A stretch of DNA of 64,000 nt from the NCBI GenBank assembly GCA_038501625.1, contig JAZAYU010000015.1, positions 7,834,991 through 7,898,990 of the forward strand, read 5' to 3'. Below the pieces are notes generated by a model. It was not told the origin of the DNA and did no database searches. It was given only the letters and a program-made list of their open reading frames with translations. Shown here one piece after another: positions 1 to 10,429 of the stretch. The stretch is from Corbicula japonica (taxonomy: Eukaryota; Mollusca; Bivalvia; Venerida; Cyrenidae). Each line of letters begins with the position of its first letter. The first letter of the stretch is position 1. The translations under genes and the position numbers were made by a program.

Positions 1-365
1 TGAAATAAATGACCTCAAAGACAAAAAATTAACAAAAAGTTCAATCCAGTTCTGCTGCACCAACTGATCTTGTTAAAATCTTAAACAACAAAAATGACAA
101 GTCTTGCTTTTCTTCAATTCACAGGAACTGATTATTTCTACAAAAAAGAGAATATTTACAGACACTGCGATACTGCAACTCTAAGAACATACATCATGCT
201 GGCTTGCACTTAAAATCTTTGATTTCTACAATTACGCTCCTAATGTTTTACGCAAGCTAAGATTATTATGATAGCATCTTTCTTAAAGTTTGATAATAAA
301 ACAGTTTTCCGCCCATTTCCCAGCAGAGCCTCCGAATTCCGCCAAATATCCCGGCATCAGAATAC
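1..365. other. HDAC intron, no feature seen
   Basis: This is sequence downstream (minus strand) of the last visible HDAC exon. The frame stays open from 365 to about 266 but no longer resembles the family. The next exons must lie to the left of the window. Confidence 0.5.
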
Positions 366-498
366 CTACTTGACAAAGGGGTTTTGCGCTTTAAGAGGAA
401 CCCCTTATCCCGCCGCCGTAGAATAGGGCTCTGGGTGATACGTCGCTCCATAACCTTCTGTTTTAGTGCTGAGCGTACCTTTAAATTGGGTTCAGACG
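366..498 (-). CDS. HDAC4: HDAC class IIa exon: 14-3-3 site and nuclear localisation signal
   Basis: The exon begins after an acceptor (tgctttcag) with two bases that complete an Ala codon begun in the exon at 5608. It encodes ASEPNLKVRSALKQK, then VMERR, and a basic run ILRRRDKGFLLKRK. In the family the Ser of RKT-A-S-EP is the CaMK/PKD/SIK-phosphorylated 14-3-3 docking site (Ser246 in human HDAC4), and the following Arg/Lys-rich stretch is the nuclear localisation signal. Compared with vertebrates, RSRLKQK reads RSALKQK here, and two extra residues lie in ERR-ITQSP. The downstream donor is less certain. I place it at tagGTATTC (366), where family similarity ends; the frame stays open to about 266, but that part does not resemble HDACs. 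About 43 codons. Confidence 0.9.
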
Positions 499-1445
499 CT
501 GAAAGCAAGAATTTTAAATATGTCAACCATTCAAGCTAAAACAACATCGTCATACAGCATGCAAACAAGTCATGCCTCTTTTAACAGTCTGGAGTTATAC
601 TACTCAAAGTTTGCTAAGCGTCAAGAATATTTTTGTAAAAAATTTCTGGGGTATGCCAGTTATTAGTTTTATTTCTTTTATTTCTTTTTATTCACCGGAT
701 AAATTACAGATTAAACAATATGGAAACATGTTTTAACAGTTGTAATGTGTTTACAGGGTTTATTTTGGATATGAATGGGATATTCTGGTGAGGATGTGAA
801 AAAACAATGTTTGTTAAAACATCAAAAACTATCAATGTCTGCATCCAAAATATGTCTTATGACATTTGAAATGTCATTCAGTCATAAACTTCTAAAAAAG
901 CAAGTGTAAATTAAATACTGTGGAAGTACAGGGTCACTTGGTTTGCCTGACTGTTGTTCATGATGTTGTGAACAGAGGACCTAATCTCCTTGTATAACAA
1001 AATTATTTTCAATGTTATTGAAGACCTCAACAATGGCGCTCAGCAAACTTTGAGTAAAGTAGAATATTTTATGATAGTTTGATGGAGACAGACATATATA
1101 TGTGCACTGTTTACTCATCATTTTTTTACGAGCAGAAAAAATTGAAATGTCATGTCTTGTATCAGTAGTAAAAATGAGGGGATTTTTTTTGTTTTTTTAT
1201 TGTCCATATCATTGTACTGGTTGTAAATATGCGGGGGTTTTGTTCCTTTTTTATATTGTCAACATAAATTCCTATGTGGGGAGACAAGGATATTTGTTGG
1301 TTTCTGTGAAAATATCTGTTTTAAATTCAATAAATGAATACCAGACATGACCGTGTGGCGTAGTCACCACTGACAATGTCGAATTTGGTATTCTAGTGAA
1401 ATAACAAAATTTAATTTTCTCGTTATTTCATTATTTCCAATAAAT
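499..1445. other. HDAC intron, nothing recognised
   Basis: AT-rich sequence without repeats that I recognise. Open frames on the plus strand (466-666, 1102-1350) have no recognisable similarity and no coding character. Confidence 0.5.
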
Positions 1446-1448
1446 CAT

Positions 1449-1690
1449 TGAACCCTTTCAATAAATCATTCCTATAGATGTAAATGTGCCAACAGTGCAG
1501 ATCCAGATCAGCTGGCACATTTGTGCCATCTGATCAGGATCTACACTGGTCACTTTTTGGCCAGAAAAAACCTAATAAATCAAAAATCAACCAGTACAGA
1601 TCCTGATCAGATGGCAAAGATGTGCCAGCTGATCTGGATCTACACTGTTCGTCTATGCATTAATGGTGCATCAATGGAACAAAGGGTTAT
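1449..1690 (-). repeat. Family A MITE, worn copy
   Basis: Ends aaccctttca and aaagggttat survive, with both hairpins (about 1492-1555 and 1592-1655) still recognisable. The TTAA flanks are mutated. Confidence 0.75.
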
Positions 1691-2024
1691 ACAAACAATA
1701 CAGGAGGGTAATTAGGAAAAGAAAGAAGACCTCAAGTGCATATCATATAATGTAACATCATTACCATTAAATACTCCTGATAAACATTTTAATTATTCAG
1801 AACTGATTCTTCTATTAACACTAAAAGTTTTTTTAATGAACCAACTTTGAATTAAAACAACCTGTTATGACCAGTAAACAGAACAAACAGTAAACTAAAA
1901 CAGCAATATTAATTAATAATACATGAAAACTATTTATTACTATTGTGGACTTATTCTCTGGCAGGTTGGTGAACCTGGTCTTACTGTTCTTGTTGAATGA
2001 AAAAATCTGAGGTTTTAACACTTT

Positions 2025-2390
2025 TTCTCCGTAGATACACATTTAATGCGAGGAAGAACAGTTTAGATCCAGATCAGCCTGCACATCTGTGCCATCTGAT
2101 CAGGTTCTAAACTGTTTGCCATTTTATTCATCATGTTATTTCTGACCAAAATGCGACCAGCACAGGTCCTGATCAGATGGCACGGATGTGCCACCTGATC
2201 TGGATCTACACTGGTTGCACATGCGTAAAAATGCGTATATATGGAGGAAAGGGTTAATCAGGTGATAAGTATTGGTATCAGAATCTGTTGTTTTTTTTCT
2301 CATCAGTGTGTTCTGGATCTACACCAGGTACTTCTAGACTTATTTTAGATCTGGATCTACACTGGCTGCACATTAGGTATAAGCCATATC
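2025..2390 (-). repeat. Family A MITE plus a fragment
   Basis: A near-complete copy ends in ggaggaaagggttaa at 2257. A piece of a second copy (ctggatctacactgg) lies at 2310-2380. Confidence 0.75.
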
Positions 2391-2399
2391 CATAGAGTT

Positions 2400-2800
2400 C
2401 AGCGGTTTTTTTTATGTCAAATATTTGGAGAAATAGGGCCCCATTCCCCCCTCAAAATAATATATATTTTTCCCCCACATCCGTAAAAAATTCCCCCTTT
2501 GCCTGTTAAGCACCGTTCGATAGTGAAGATGATAAATCTGAATTTTGGATATGTTTAATGGATACCCCACTGATGGACAATACAGTGACAAGAATAATTG
2601 ATAAATTTGCAGACAGAAAAAGACATTTCACTGTAGACCACTGACTTTGTTTGAATTAAAAGAACAGTGAATACTTTGTTATGTTGTGTTTGACAGGTTG
2701 CAAGTATCTTCCAAATATTCCCCCTTTCCTTTGTTCGCGTCGCAATTTTCCCCCTCCAAAGGGCTGCGACCCCCTTCCCCCAAAAGAGAAAAAAAACACT
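2400..2800. repeat. C-rich sequence of unknown type
   Basis: Two C-rich blocks (2438-2500 and 2718-2783, with runs of ttccccc) flank about 200 bp of ordinary sequence. They share the phrase ttcccccttt/attttccccctcc and may be the remains of one element. I cannot classify it. Confidence 0.3.
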
Positions 2801-2939
2801 GGAGTTAATCATAAAGGCTTCAACAAATTGAAAAAAAATTAGAAATTTGCAGGAAACAATTAGCTAATCACATGTACATCTCATGGAGGATTTCGAGGCT
2901 CTGATGAAGTTTCCAGTTACTGCATATATACACAGTTAA

Positions 2940-3700
2940 CATGTGTTCAACCACCATAGATCCAGTATCATCAGCCAGCACAACCATACCATCTGATCTT
3001 GATCTGCACTGGTCAGATCTTAGTCAGAAATAACCTCATGAATCTAAAAGCCAACAGTGTAGATCCTGATCAGATGGTACTTAGGGACCATCTGGTCTGG
3101 ATCTTCACTGTTTGCCTACTCAATAAAGGTCTATTAATGGATTAAAAAATAGCATAGGTCCTGATAAATGGCACAGAATGATGTGCTGACAGATCCAGAT
3201 CTACACTGTTTGCCCATGGATAAAAGCCATATCTTATGGAGTTAAGGATTACAAGGTAATTGTCAAACAACTTATTTTGTATCGGAAACTTTGGATTTAA
3301 CTTAAATATTTTGCCTCAGAGAAAAAACAGTACATCACCTACATGTCAATGGTACTTATACATTTTGCACTAAGGCGTGGATAGTGGTAAACACAAGCCA
3401 CTGTAGACCCACACCAACATGCAGATACATGCAATCTGATCCAGATCTTTTAGCTTTAAACAATAAATTCTTGCAACCCAACTCCCCTTTTCAATGGTAT
3501 CAACAGAATACAAAGAACTGTCAATTCTAACCCTTTCCCCCCATATATGCCGTATGGCATGGGCAAACAGTGTAGATCCAGATCAGCCTGCACATTGATG
3601 CCATCATATCAAGATCTACACTGTTCACTTTTTGCTTTAATAGGTTATTTCTGACCAAAAACCGAACAGTTAATTTCCTGATCAGACGGATGTTATGTAA
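2940..3700. repeat. Worn family A copies
   Basis: Degenerate hairpin modules lie at 2955-3245 (two partly overlapping copies). A 3'-truncated copy starts aaccctttccccccata at 3529 and fades by 3690. Confidence 0.6.
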
Positions 3701-4240
3701 TCATTTATACACCATTCAACAAAACAGAAAATAGCTATACTGTTGCTATAAGATGTTAATACAACCAATTTTAGTAAAAACTAGCTAAACATCAAAGAGA
3801 TGCACTTTGTATCAATGCAGAATTAACACGTGTAAGTAGCGAACAAAAAAACTCAAATGGCAATTTCTTGTTACATAAAGTAATGCAACAGTAAAACGAT
3901 TTGCAACTTATGTGCTTTCACAAATTTTACTATGTTTATTTGATGTTATCTTAAGTGTTTTCTGATGTTATTATTTTTTAACAAATATTTCTTCGATATG
4001 GACTTAATTGGAGAAGACTAGATGCAGAACAGAAAAAAACCCATACTGTTCTTCTTTTGTTGCTTTGTGCAATAAACATTGTAGGTACCTACTGTACCTT
4101 ATATTGGCATACAATACAGTAACTTGCATTCATTAAGAGATGGGACAATACTGACCATACATTGCTATTTTAGTTGCTATCAATTTGATTGTTTGTTTAC
4201 TGTCCATTATTTAATTTTGAAAGATCTTAATATTTGGACA
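3701..4240. other. HDAC intron, nothing recognised
   Basis: No repeat, RNA or exon signal found. Confidence 0.45.
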
Positions 4241-4254
4241 GCGAATAGAGTAGA

Positions 4255-4490
4255 CCCTGATCAGATTGTGCAGGCAGATCTGGGTCTACACTGGTCACGT
4301 GATAAATGCTGTTTAGCAGATCTGGATCTACACCAGTCATGTGATAAATGCTGTTTAGCAGATCTGGGTCTACACTGGTCATGTGATAAATGCTGTTTAG
4401 CAGATCTGGGTCTACACTGGTCAGAAAAATGATAAAAGCCATGTTAAGCAGACCTTGGTCTACAGTGTTAATAAATGCTGTTTTCCACTC
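4255..4490. repeat. Tandem amplification of one family A hairpin arm
   Basis: About four head-to-tail units of roughly 42 bp, each with agatctgggtctacactgg and gataaatgctgtttagc, lie where a normal copy has one arm. The open frames on both strands here (4124-4432, 4227-4442) are products of this repeat. Confidence 0.8.
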
Positions 4491-4796
4491 AAAGGGTTTA
4501 TAACATTACTGCATCGTAAAAGCATGGTTGAAGGCTGGTTATGATTAGACAATTATTGTTAAAGCTGGGCAATTTTCAATATTTGAAAGCAAACAAGTTT
4601 TGGAATCAATATGTGTAAATTATTAATAGCTGTAATTTAACTGTCATTTCACTTTGCTATAGGACCCCCTTGGACTGCAAATATCCAATTATTTTGTCTT
4701 TTAGCAACAGTGTTATACCAGGCCAGCTCACGATCAATGCAGTGAAATTAACCATATACCTGTAGAATCTGTTTGAAAGACCACCATTATCACTTA

Positions 4797-5140
4797 AGGC
4801 CCAAGATCATAAAACTCTAAAAAGATTGGAGACCAGTCTCCAATTTCAAGCATCTAACTGGCTGAAATGACAACCAGTCACTATTTCAGCCAATCAAATC
4901 CTTGAGATTTGAGACTGGTTTACACAGTTTTCTAATCTTAAGGCCATTTCAATCAGATTAACTCTTTCTTCCATATTTATGCATTTATGGCATGGGCAAA
5001 CAGTGTAGATCCAGATCAGCCAGCATATCCATGCTGTCTGATCAGGATCTGCACTGTTTGTTTTTGTTTTATTTGGTTATTTCTGACCAAAAAGCCAACA
5101 GTGCAGATCCTGATCATATGGCACTGATGTGCCTGCTTAC
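4797..5140. repeat. Family B palindrome followed by a family A copy
   Basis: 4797-4945 is an inverted repeat centred near 4871 with the CCAAT-containing arms of family B. From 4961 an aged family A copy (ttaactctttcttcc) runs to about 5140 and lacks its 3' end. Confidence 0.7.
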
Positions 5141-5607
5141 CTTTTTAAATACTAAAGTAAAAGGCAATTGATGACTGTATTGTCACCACAAAAACCCCAC
5201 CTTAAGTTAAATAGGTATAACAACTTCAGTTCTTGTTGAACTGTATCATTTGCCAATATAAGTGAAGTTTAAGTTTCTCATATATGATTTTTTTCATGAC
5301 ACCAGGAAAGGGCAAAAACTAGAGTTAAGAAAATATAGCACAAAAAGGAAATCTGATATCTCATTTATTTTAAAGCAATACACTGAATAGAATTGTTGGT
5401 TCCAGGTTATGTATATTTAAAGAAATTAGAAATGCAACTTCTTCAAACATGAAATTATATTGTATATTTATGATCATCTTGCAAACAAAGGGACAATATT
5501 TTGTGTTTAACTTATATGACAACTGTTTATCAACAGTAAACCTACTGTACAAAAAAAAACAAAAAGTATTTCTAAAAGCAATACAACAACTTATTTCATG
5601 CACTCAC

Positions 5608-5708
5608 CTGTTTTTCTTAATGGAAAGTCATCATCGTACTTCCCGAGAAGTGTGTGACTGTAAGGGGGAGATAACCCTGTAGTTGGCGGGGAGTTCTGAT
5701 CTAAGGGC
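5608..5708 (-). CDS. HDAC4: HDAC class IIa exon: SLDQ-SPP to FPLRKT block
   Basis: This is a 101-nt exon between an acceptor (ttatttcag) and a strong donor (GTGAGT). It has one leading base, 33 codons and one trailing base. The peptide has [27 protein letters not shown] and FPLRKT, matching the vertebrate order SLDQSSPP, SY.HP.LG.YD and DDFPLRKT. The trailing G joins CG of the next exon to make Ala, rebuilding RKTASEP across the intron. The intron position inside the 14-3-3 motif (phase 1 after RKT) agrees with what I recall of vertebrate genes. The linker contains Ser-Pro dipeptides. Identification is by motif recognition and splice phase. Confidence 0.92.
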
Positions 5709-5779
5709 CTGAAATAACAACGGGGGATCATTTAAGATATTTCAATCAAATAAATAAATACCAAACTCCATAGATAAGC

Positions 5780-6260
5780 CTTTATTGGAACAGCATAGAT
5801 CCAGAGCAGCCAGCACGTGAGTGCTGTCAGATCAGGATCAGATCAGCCAGCACATCATAGCCATCTCAGATCAGGATCCAGATCAGCCAGAACATCATAG
5901 CCATCTGATCAGGATCTAAACTATTTGCTTTACAATTCAATACTTTTTTTTTTTTACCAGGAAGCAAACAATGCAGATCTGGATCAGATGCCACGGATCA
6001 GCTGAACTGGCTCTGATCAGATCCAGATCAGCCACTGGCTCTGAAGGATCAGATGCCACGGATCAGCTGATCTGAAGGACTATGTGCTAGCTGAACTGGC
6101 TCTGAAGGATCAGATGCCACGGATGTGCTAGCTGAACTGGACAGGATGTGCTAGCTGAATGGCTCTGGATCAGATGCCACGGATGTGCTAGCTGAACTGG
6201 CCCTTAACTGATCGCCCATGTGATAAAAGGCATAATATACGGAGAAAAGGGACAGAAATC
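5780..6260. repeat. Scrambled, amplified family A copy
   Basis: One copy has expanded into many imperfect units of gatcagatgccacggatg and gtgctagctgaactgg, in nested tandem arrangement, lying 70 bp from the HDAC exon end at 5708. It ends in a normal-looking 3' part (ggagaaaaggg). Confidence 0.7.
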
Positions 6261-6384
6261 AGGGCTGAAGGTTATGAAGCTGAGATTGGAAACCTGTCTC
6301 AAGCATCTGATTGGCTGTAATCAGCTAATCAGATGCTTGAGATTTGAGAATGGTTTCCATGCTCAGTTTTATAACCTTGGGCAC
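6258..6384. repeat. Family B palindrome, partial
   Basis: Its first arm is shortened. The centre and second arm (cagatgcttgagatttgaga) are intact. Confidence 0.7.
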
Positions 6385-6767
6385 AGATCCGTATTTCATT
6401 AGTTTTTTTCTAACAAAGAAGTGACAAGCATAGATCCTAAAACTGTAAATGGGATTATCTTGGCCTAATAGACAGGCTCATTTCACACTTTCTTACAAGT
6501 AGAGCAGTTATTGACTGTAACAGTAATTTACACTACTACAAAGATAGTAGATCCTGATCATGGCATGGATCTTTACCAAATGCCCATGTGATAACAGCCA
6601 AATCCCATGGACTAGGCCATATCCCATGGACAAGACTATTTCCCATGGACTAGACCATATCCCATGAACAAGTTTTGCAGACTGCTTACTCCTACCATCT
6701 TCCAAACTTACCTGCCAATTTTTATCATTCATTTTCTATCAAACCTATAAATACACACCTGGACTAG

Positions 6768-6906
6768 AGGTTATAAAGCTGAGATTGGAAACCAGTCTCA
6801 AATCTCAAGCATCTGATTGGCTGAAATGGCGACTGGTCGCCATTTCAGCCAATCAGATGCTTGAGATTTGAGACTGGTTTCCATGCTCAGTTTTATAACC
6901 TTGGGC
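6768..6906. repeat. Family B palindrome, near-perfect
   Basis: Arms of about 66 bp are centred at 6838, beginning ggttataaagctgagattgg and ending ttataaccttgggc. This is a well-preserved copy and therefore probably young. Confidence 0.85.
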
Positions 6907-7289
6907 ACTGGTAAACTGTATTTATGTTTTCATTGACCGAAATGCAGATTGATCAAAACTGTTTATCAGAAGTATGAATTGAGTAGATCATAATATGCAA
7001 ATTAAGCATGAATTACATTCATAAACCACATTATGCTGCTTGTTATGATGGATTACCAATCTTTCAAGGTCACCCTCAAAATGTTTAACCCTTTCCTTTC
7101 TGTTCTTTAACATTTTTTTTGTGCCAAATCATTTTTCAGGAAGTGCTATCATTAAACTTGTCAGAATTTGTAGCCCCATCCCTTTGCTATTCTTTTTTGA
7201 AATAATAATAAGCTGTGTTTGTAATAGTTTTTGAAATGCAAAAAATTTTATGTTTAAATCAAAATGTTTTACCATTTTACTCAATAAAT

Positions 7290-7512
7290 ACGCATTTTAA
7301 CAGATTAGCAACCAGTGTAGCTCCAGATCATCCTTCACATTTGTGCCATCTAATCTGGATCTGCTCTAGTCACATATTAGTCTGAAATAACCTATTGAAT
7401 CCAACAACCAACTGTGTAGATCCTGATAAGATAGCACAATTGTGAGCATTGATTTGGATCTACACTGGTCGCATACTCGTTAAAATGTAAACATATGGAG
7501 TTAATGGTTAAA
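7290..7512. repeat. Family A MITE, worn
   Basis: Both hairpin modules are visible (7313-7375 and 7410-7475). The copy lies in the intron next to the MEF2-motif exon. Confidence 0.65.
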
Positions 7513-7652
7513 AACATATCTGTCACTGCCTTGACTATGGGAGTTACCAATGAATAAATTGAGGGAAGATTTTTCATAAACTAACCAATGCCTGAAATGT
7601 AAGAGTAACCAATGCACGAATTGAGGGCCGGGGGATTCTTTTATAAACTTAC

Positions 7653-7758
7653 CAATGCCTGAACTGTGGGGGACTATTTCTTACAGCTGCCTCACGTTGC
7701 TTCTTAGACAAGACAAAATCCTGAAGCCGTTGTTTAACTTCCGTTGATGCTACCGCAC
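7653..7758 (-). CDS. HDAC4: HDAC class IIa exon: MEF2-binding helix
   Basis: This is a 106-nt exon (2 + 34 codons + 2) with acceptor tttttcttacag and donor GTAAGTTT. It reads AVASTEVKQRLQDFVLSKKQ, then REAAVRNSPPQFRHW. The first block is nearly identical to the family motif AVASTEVK..LQEFVL.KK, the amphipathic helix that inserts into the MADS/MEF2 groove. The last two bases (TG) join the leading G of the exon at 5708 to form Trp, giving [12 protein letters not shown], so phase is preserved. An internal GTAAGA at 7684 looks like a donor and would end the exon after REAA, but using it breaks the frame with the next exon. It could still be an alternative site. Confidence 0.93.
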
Positions 7759-7811
7759 CTGTAAGAAAAACATAAAACATAGTTAAATCTTCTATTATAC
7801 TTTATCTCTAC

Positions 7812-8053
7812 TTAACCCTTTCCTGTACAGATACACCTTTATTGCTAGGGCGAACAGTTTAGATCCAGATCAGCCGGCACATCCGTGCCGTCTGATTAGG
7901 ATCTAAACTGTTCGCTTTTTGATTCATTTGGTTATTTCTGACCAAAATACTACCAGTGCAGATCCTGATCAGACGGCACGGATGTGCCGGCTGATCTGGA
8001 TCTACACTGGTCACACATGCGTAAAAATGTGTATATATCCAGGAAAGGGTTAA
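7812..8053 (-). mobile_element. Family A MITE, full length
   Basis: TTAA flanks on both sides, termini ccctttcctg and caggaaaggg. The first hairpin is the GCGAACAG type and the second the ACCAG type, which defines the reverse orientation. Confidence 0.85.
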
Positions 8054-8057
8054 GCCT

Positions 8058-8302
8058 TGACACTATGGTATATGGCAAATGTGTTGGCTGATCTGGATCT
8101 AAACTTGTAGATCCAGATCAGCCAGCACATCCATGCTGTCTGATCAGGATCTGCACTCTTCACTTTTTGATTTATTAGGTTATTTCTGAGCAAAACGCGA
8201 ACAGTACAGATCCTGATCAGATGGCTCAGATGTGCCAGCTGATCTGGATCTACACTGTTTGCACATTCGTAAAAAAATGTATATATGTAGGAAAGGGTTA
8301 AG
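8058..8302 (-). repeat. Family A MITE, 5' end replaced
   Basis: It follows the previous copy within 5 bp. An extra half module (gttggctgatctggatctaa) takes the place of its normal left end. The right end is intact. Confidence 0.7.
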
Positions 8303-8596
8303 TAATTCACCCCTCTTACAAAATCGCAAAATGATCAACTGCTGCACCTGTAAAATACGTAAATAAAATGAAACAAATTCATCTGATTAAAACATAACAA
8401 CTGCTCATTTCCCTGCAGCGGATGTTTTTTCCTCTACATCTCCAGACAGAATACATTCTGCACCACTTCTCTATCATAATCCTTGATTCATTGATATCTG
8501 CAGGTATAGCTTAACCAAAGAAATTAAATTCTAGGAGTATAAATCAAAATTACCAAGGCACTTAAACAACAACAAAAAATAATTACAACTGAAGAT

Positions 8597-8795
8597 ACCG
8601 TAATATTCCTTTTAAATGCCCCGAGGGGCGTTACATTTTCAGTGCTGGGGCTGCTTATTATTTCTATTAAATTTTTTATTCTAATATAAGGTTATGAAGG
8701 ATTTCTGGATAATAAATATGAATTAACTGAATTTTTTCCTTAAAATCTAAATTGGGGCATTTATTAGGGGAGGGGCATTTAAAAGGAATTTTATG
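8597..8795. mobile_element. Fold-back MITE with ATTCC/GGAAT ends
   Basis: Inverted ends: accgtaatattccttttaaa against tttaaaaggaattttatgg. A second copy is at 61958-62153. Confidence 0.65.
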
Positions 8796-8935
8796 GTAAA
8801 TGAGCTTAGAATTAAAACACTTTTATCTTCTTGTTAACTTTCCTGAGGCCAGCTCCTAAGATACTTAACTAAATGGGGCCATTTGATGCAACCATTTTCC
8901 TCTCTGGTCAAACTTCTTGGGGTCATTTTTGCTGG

Positions 8936-9066
8936 GTTAACCCTTTTCTCCATATATACACATTTTAAAGCATATGCAACCAGTGCAGATCCAGATAAGC
9001 CATCACATCTTCACTGTATTCCCATGCAATGATGGTGTATCTTATCTATGGAGTAAAGGCTTAAAC
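8936..9066. repeat. Family A MITE, internally deleted
   Basis: The left end ttaacccttttctcc and the right end ggagtaaaggcttaa enclose only about half the usual length. Confidence 0.65.
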
Positions 9067-9159
9067 TGGGACAAATAAAATGAGGTTGTTATCTATAAGT
9101 TGTCTTGGTTTACAGACAGGTGTTCTTTAGCACAGGTTGGACTGTATATATGCAATGCT

Positions 9160-9425
9160 CAATGTTCTTGTCATGTTTACATGCAATTATGCGAATTTGC
9201 CATTTTTTGTATAAATAAAGGGCCATAACTCTGAAGTGCCTGTAGCAATTTGACTAGTTATCAAACTTGGTCGAGATATTATGCCCATAAACATCATTCT
9301 TAAGTTTCATGAAGATCGTACAACAACTGTTTGAGATATTTAGCGAACATTGCTGTGGACACCGCCCAGCTGCACGTCCGCCATCGGTGTTCATATAATA
9401 TGACCCATCTTAGACAGGCGAAAAA
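9160..9425. repeat. Mosaic element fragment
   Basis: It contains gggccataactctgaag, then ttaagtttcatgaagatcg, then a G/C-rich 'cgcccagctgcacgtccgcc' end. These phrases occur in the same order in the long mosaic elements at 33-39 and 57-61 kb. Confidence 0.55.
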
Positions 9426-9574
9426 TGATCAACCTGCATAGACTGAAGCGTTGTTGTGAGTGCTAAAGTACTACCCAAGTGATACCACTTATCATTTATT
9501 AATTGATTCTAAAGTTGATCACTAGAGGTTTAACTGGAAAAATAAACTGTTAATTGCACATTCATTTTCTTTAT

Positions 9575-9778
9575 TTTATAAATAATACACACTCTTTACT
9601 TTCGAATTTTCGAACACTTGTTCTTTATCAAGAAAGAACATCAAACAACAATACGCTTGCAACATGGATTTTACTTAAACACAATTATTTCTGTATTTTT
9701 CTGTATTTTTCTGTATTTTTCTTGATAAAGAACAAGTGTTCGAAAATTCGAAAGTAAAGAGTGTGTATTATTTATAAA
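9575..9778. repeat. Perfect 61-bp inverted repeat
   Basis: Arms 9575-9635 and 9718-9778 match base for base, with an 82-bp loop containing three copies of ctgtattttt. The perfect pairing implies recent origin or active homogenisation. No terminal duplication is evident. Confidence 0.9.
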
Positions 9779-9779
9779 T

Positions 9780-10160
9780 TATATAACTGACTTCCCTTTT
9801 GGAAGATTTTACGTAATTGTGATATCATTTTATTTATTATCGAGTGTTCATCTGAGCATAGCTGTGTTATATAATATTAATAATTGTATAACACTTCAAA
9901 ACACTTATTGTCTGCATCATAGTTTATAAATGATATAATATTATTTAAAATTAATCACAATATGTGGAAACTCTTATGGAACTATAAATCTGTTTGCACT
10001 AAGGCATCTCGGGTAATATCATGGTATAATAAGTACTATAACTTGTCACTTTCATTTAAAGACATCAATAATTTCGGGCAATTAGGCATGGGGAAAGCAA
10101 GAGGAGTATCTGTAAAACATCTCTTACTGTATTCAATCCAATATGTATCACTTTTTCCTT
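9780..10160. other. HDAC intron, nothing recognised
   Basis: AT-rich, no supported feature. Confidence 0.4.
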
Positions 10161-10274
10161 AAAGGGCAACACAACTAGGAAAAGAGACATCAACTAGCAA
10201 AGAGACAACTCAACACGAAAAAGACACTAGTTGCCTCAATTTGGGAAAGACAATTCAACTGGGAAAGACAACTC
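10160..10274. repeat. Short tandem repeat abutting an HDAC splice donor
   Basis: Imperfect units of about 17-20 bp based on gggaaagacaactcaact lie immediately beyond the donor of the exon at 10277. The donor-proximal intron sequence is itself the last unit. Confidence 0.65.
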
Positions 10275-10276
10275 AC

Positions 10277-10412
10277 TTTCTTCCTCCTTATTCTTGTTCT
10301 TGATCTGTGAAAGCCGAGTTTTCTCGTGGATTTCTTTCTCGATCCTCTGTCGCTCCTCTAACTTCTGTTGTTCCACAATATACTCTTGCTGTTTTTGCAG
10401 TAGAACAAGTTG
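10277..10412 (-). CDS. HDAC4: HDAC class IIa exon: charged coiled coil
   Basis: This is a 136-nt exon (45 codons + 1) with acceptor tttgtttccatag and donor GTGAGT. It encodes QLVLLQKQQEYIVEQQKLEE, RQRIEKEIHEKTRLS and QIKNKNKEEE. It aligns to the second half of the vertebrate Gln/Glu/Lys-rich coiled coil ([20 protein letters not shown] and following), ending at the KNKEKGKES equivalent. The trailing A plus GT of exon 7758 gives Ser, so K.EEES-AVASTEVK is continuous as in vertebrates. In the family this helix mediates oligomerisation. Short tandem copies of the intron start lie directly beyond the donor (about 10165-10272). Confidence 0.93.
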
Positions 10413-10429
10413 CTATGGAAACAAAAAAT

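Noticed and set aside
6713..6736. Possible 24-nt microexon (KMNDKNWQ) with GTAAGT donor between the exons at 7653 and 5708
   Set aside because: Its phase does not fit, and the exon at 7653-7758 joins 5708 directly in phase (FRHW-PLDQ).
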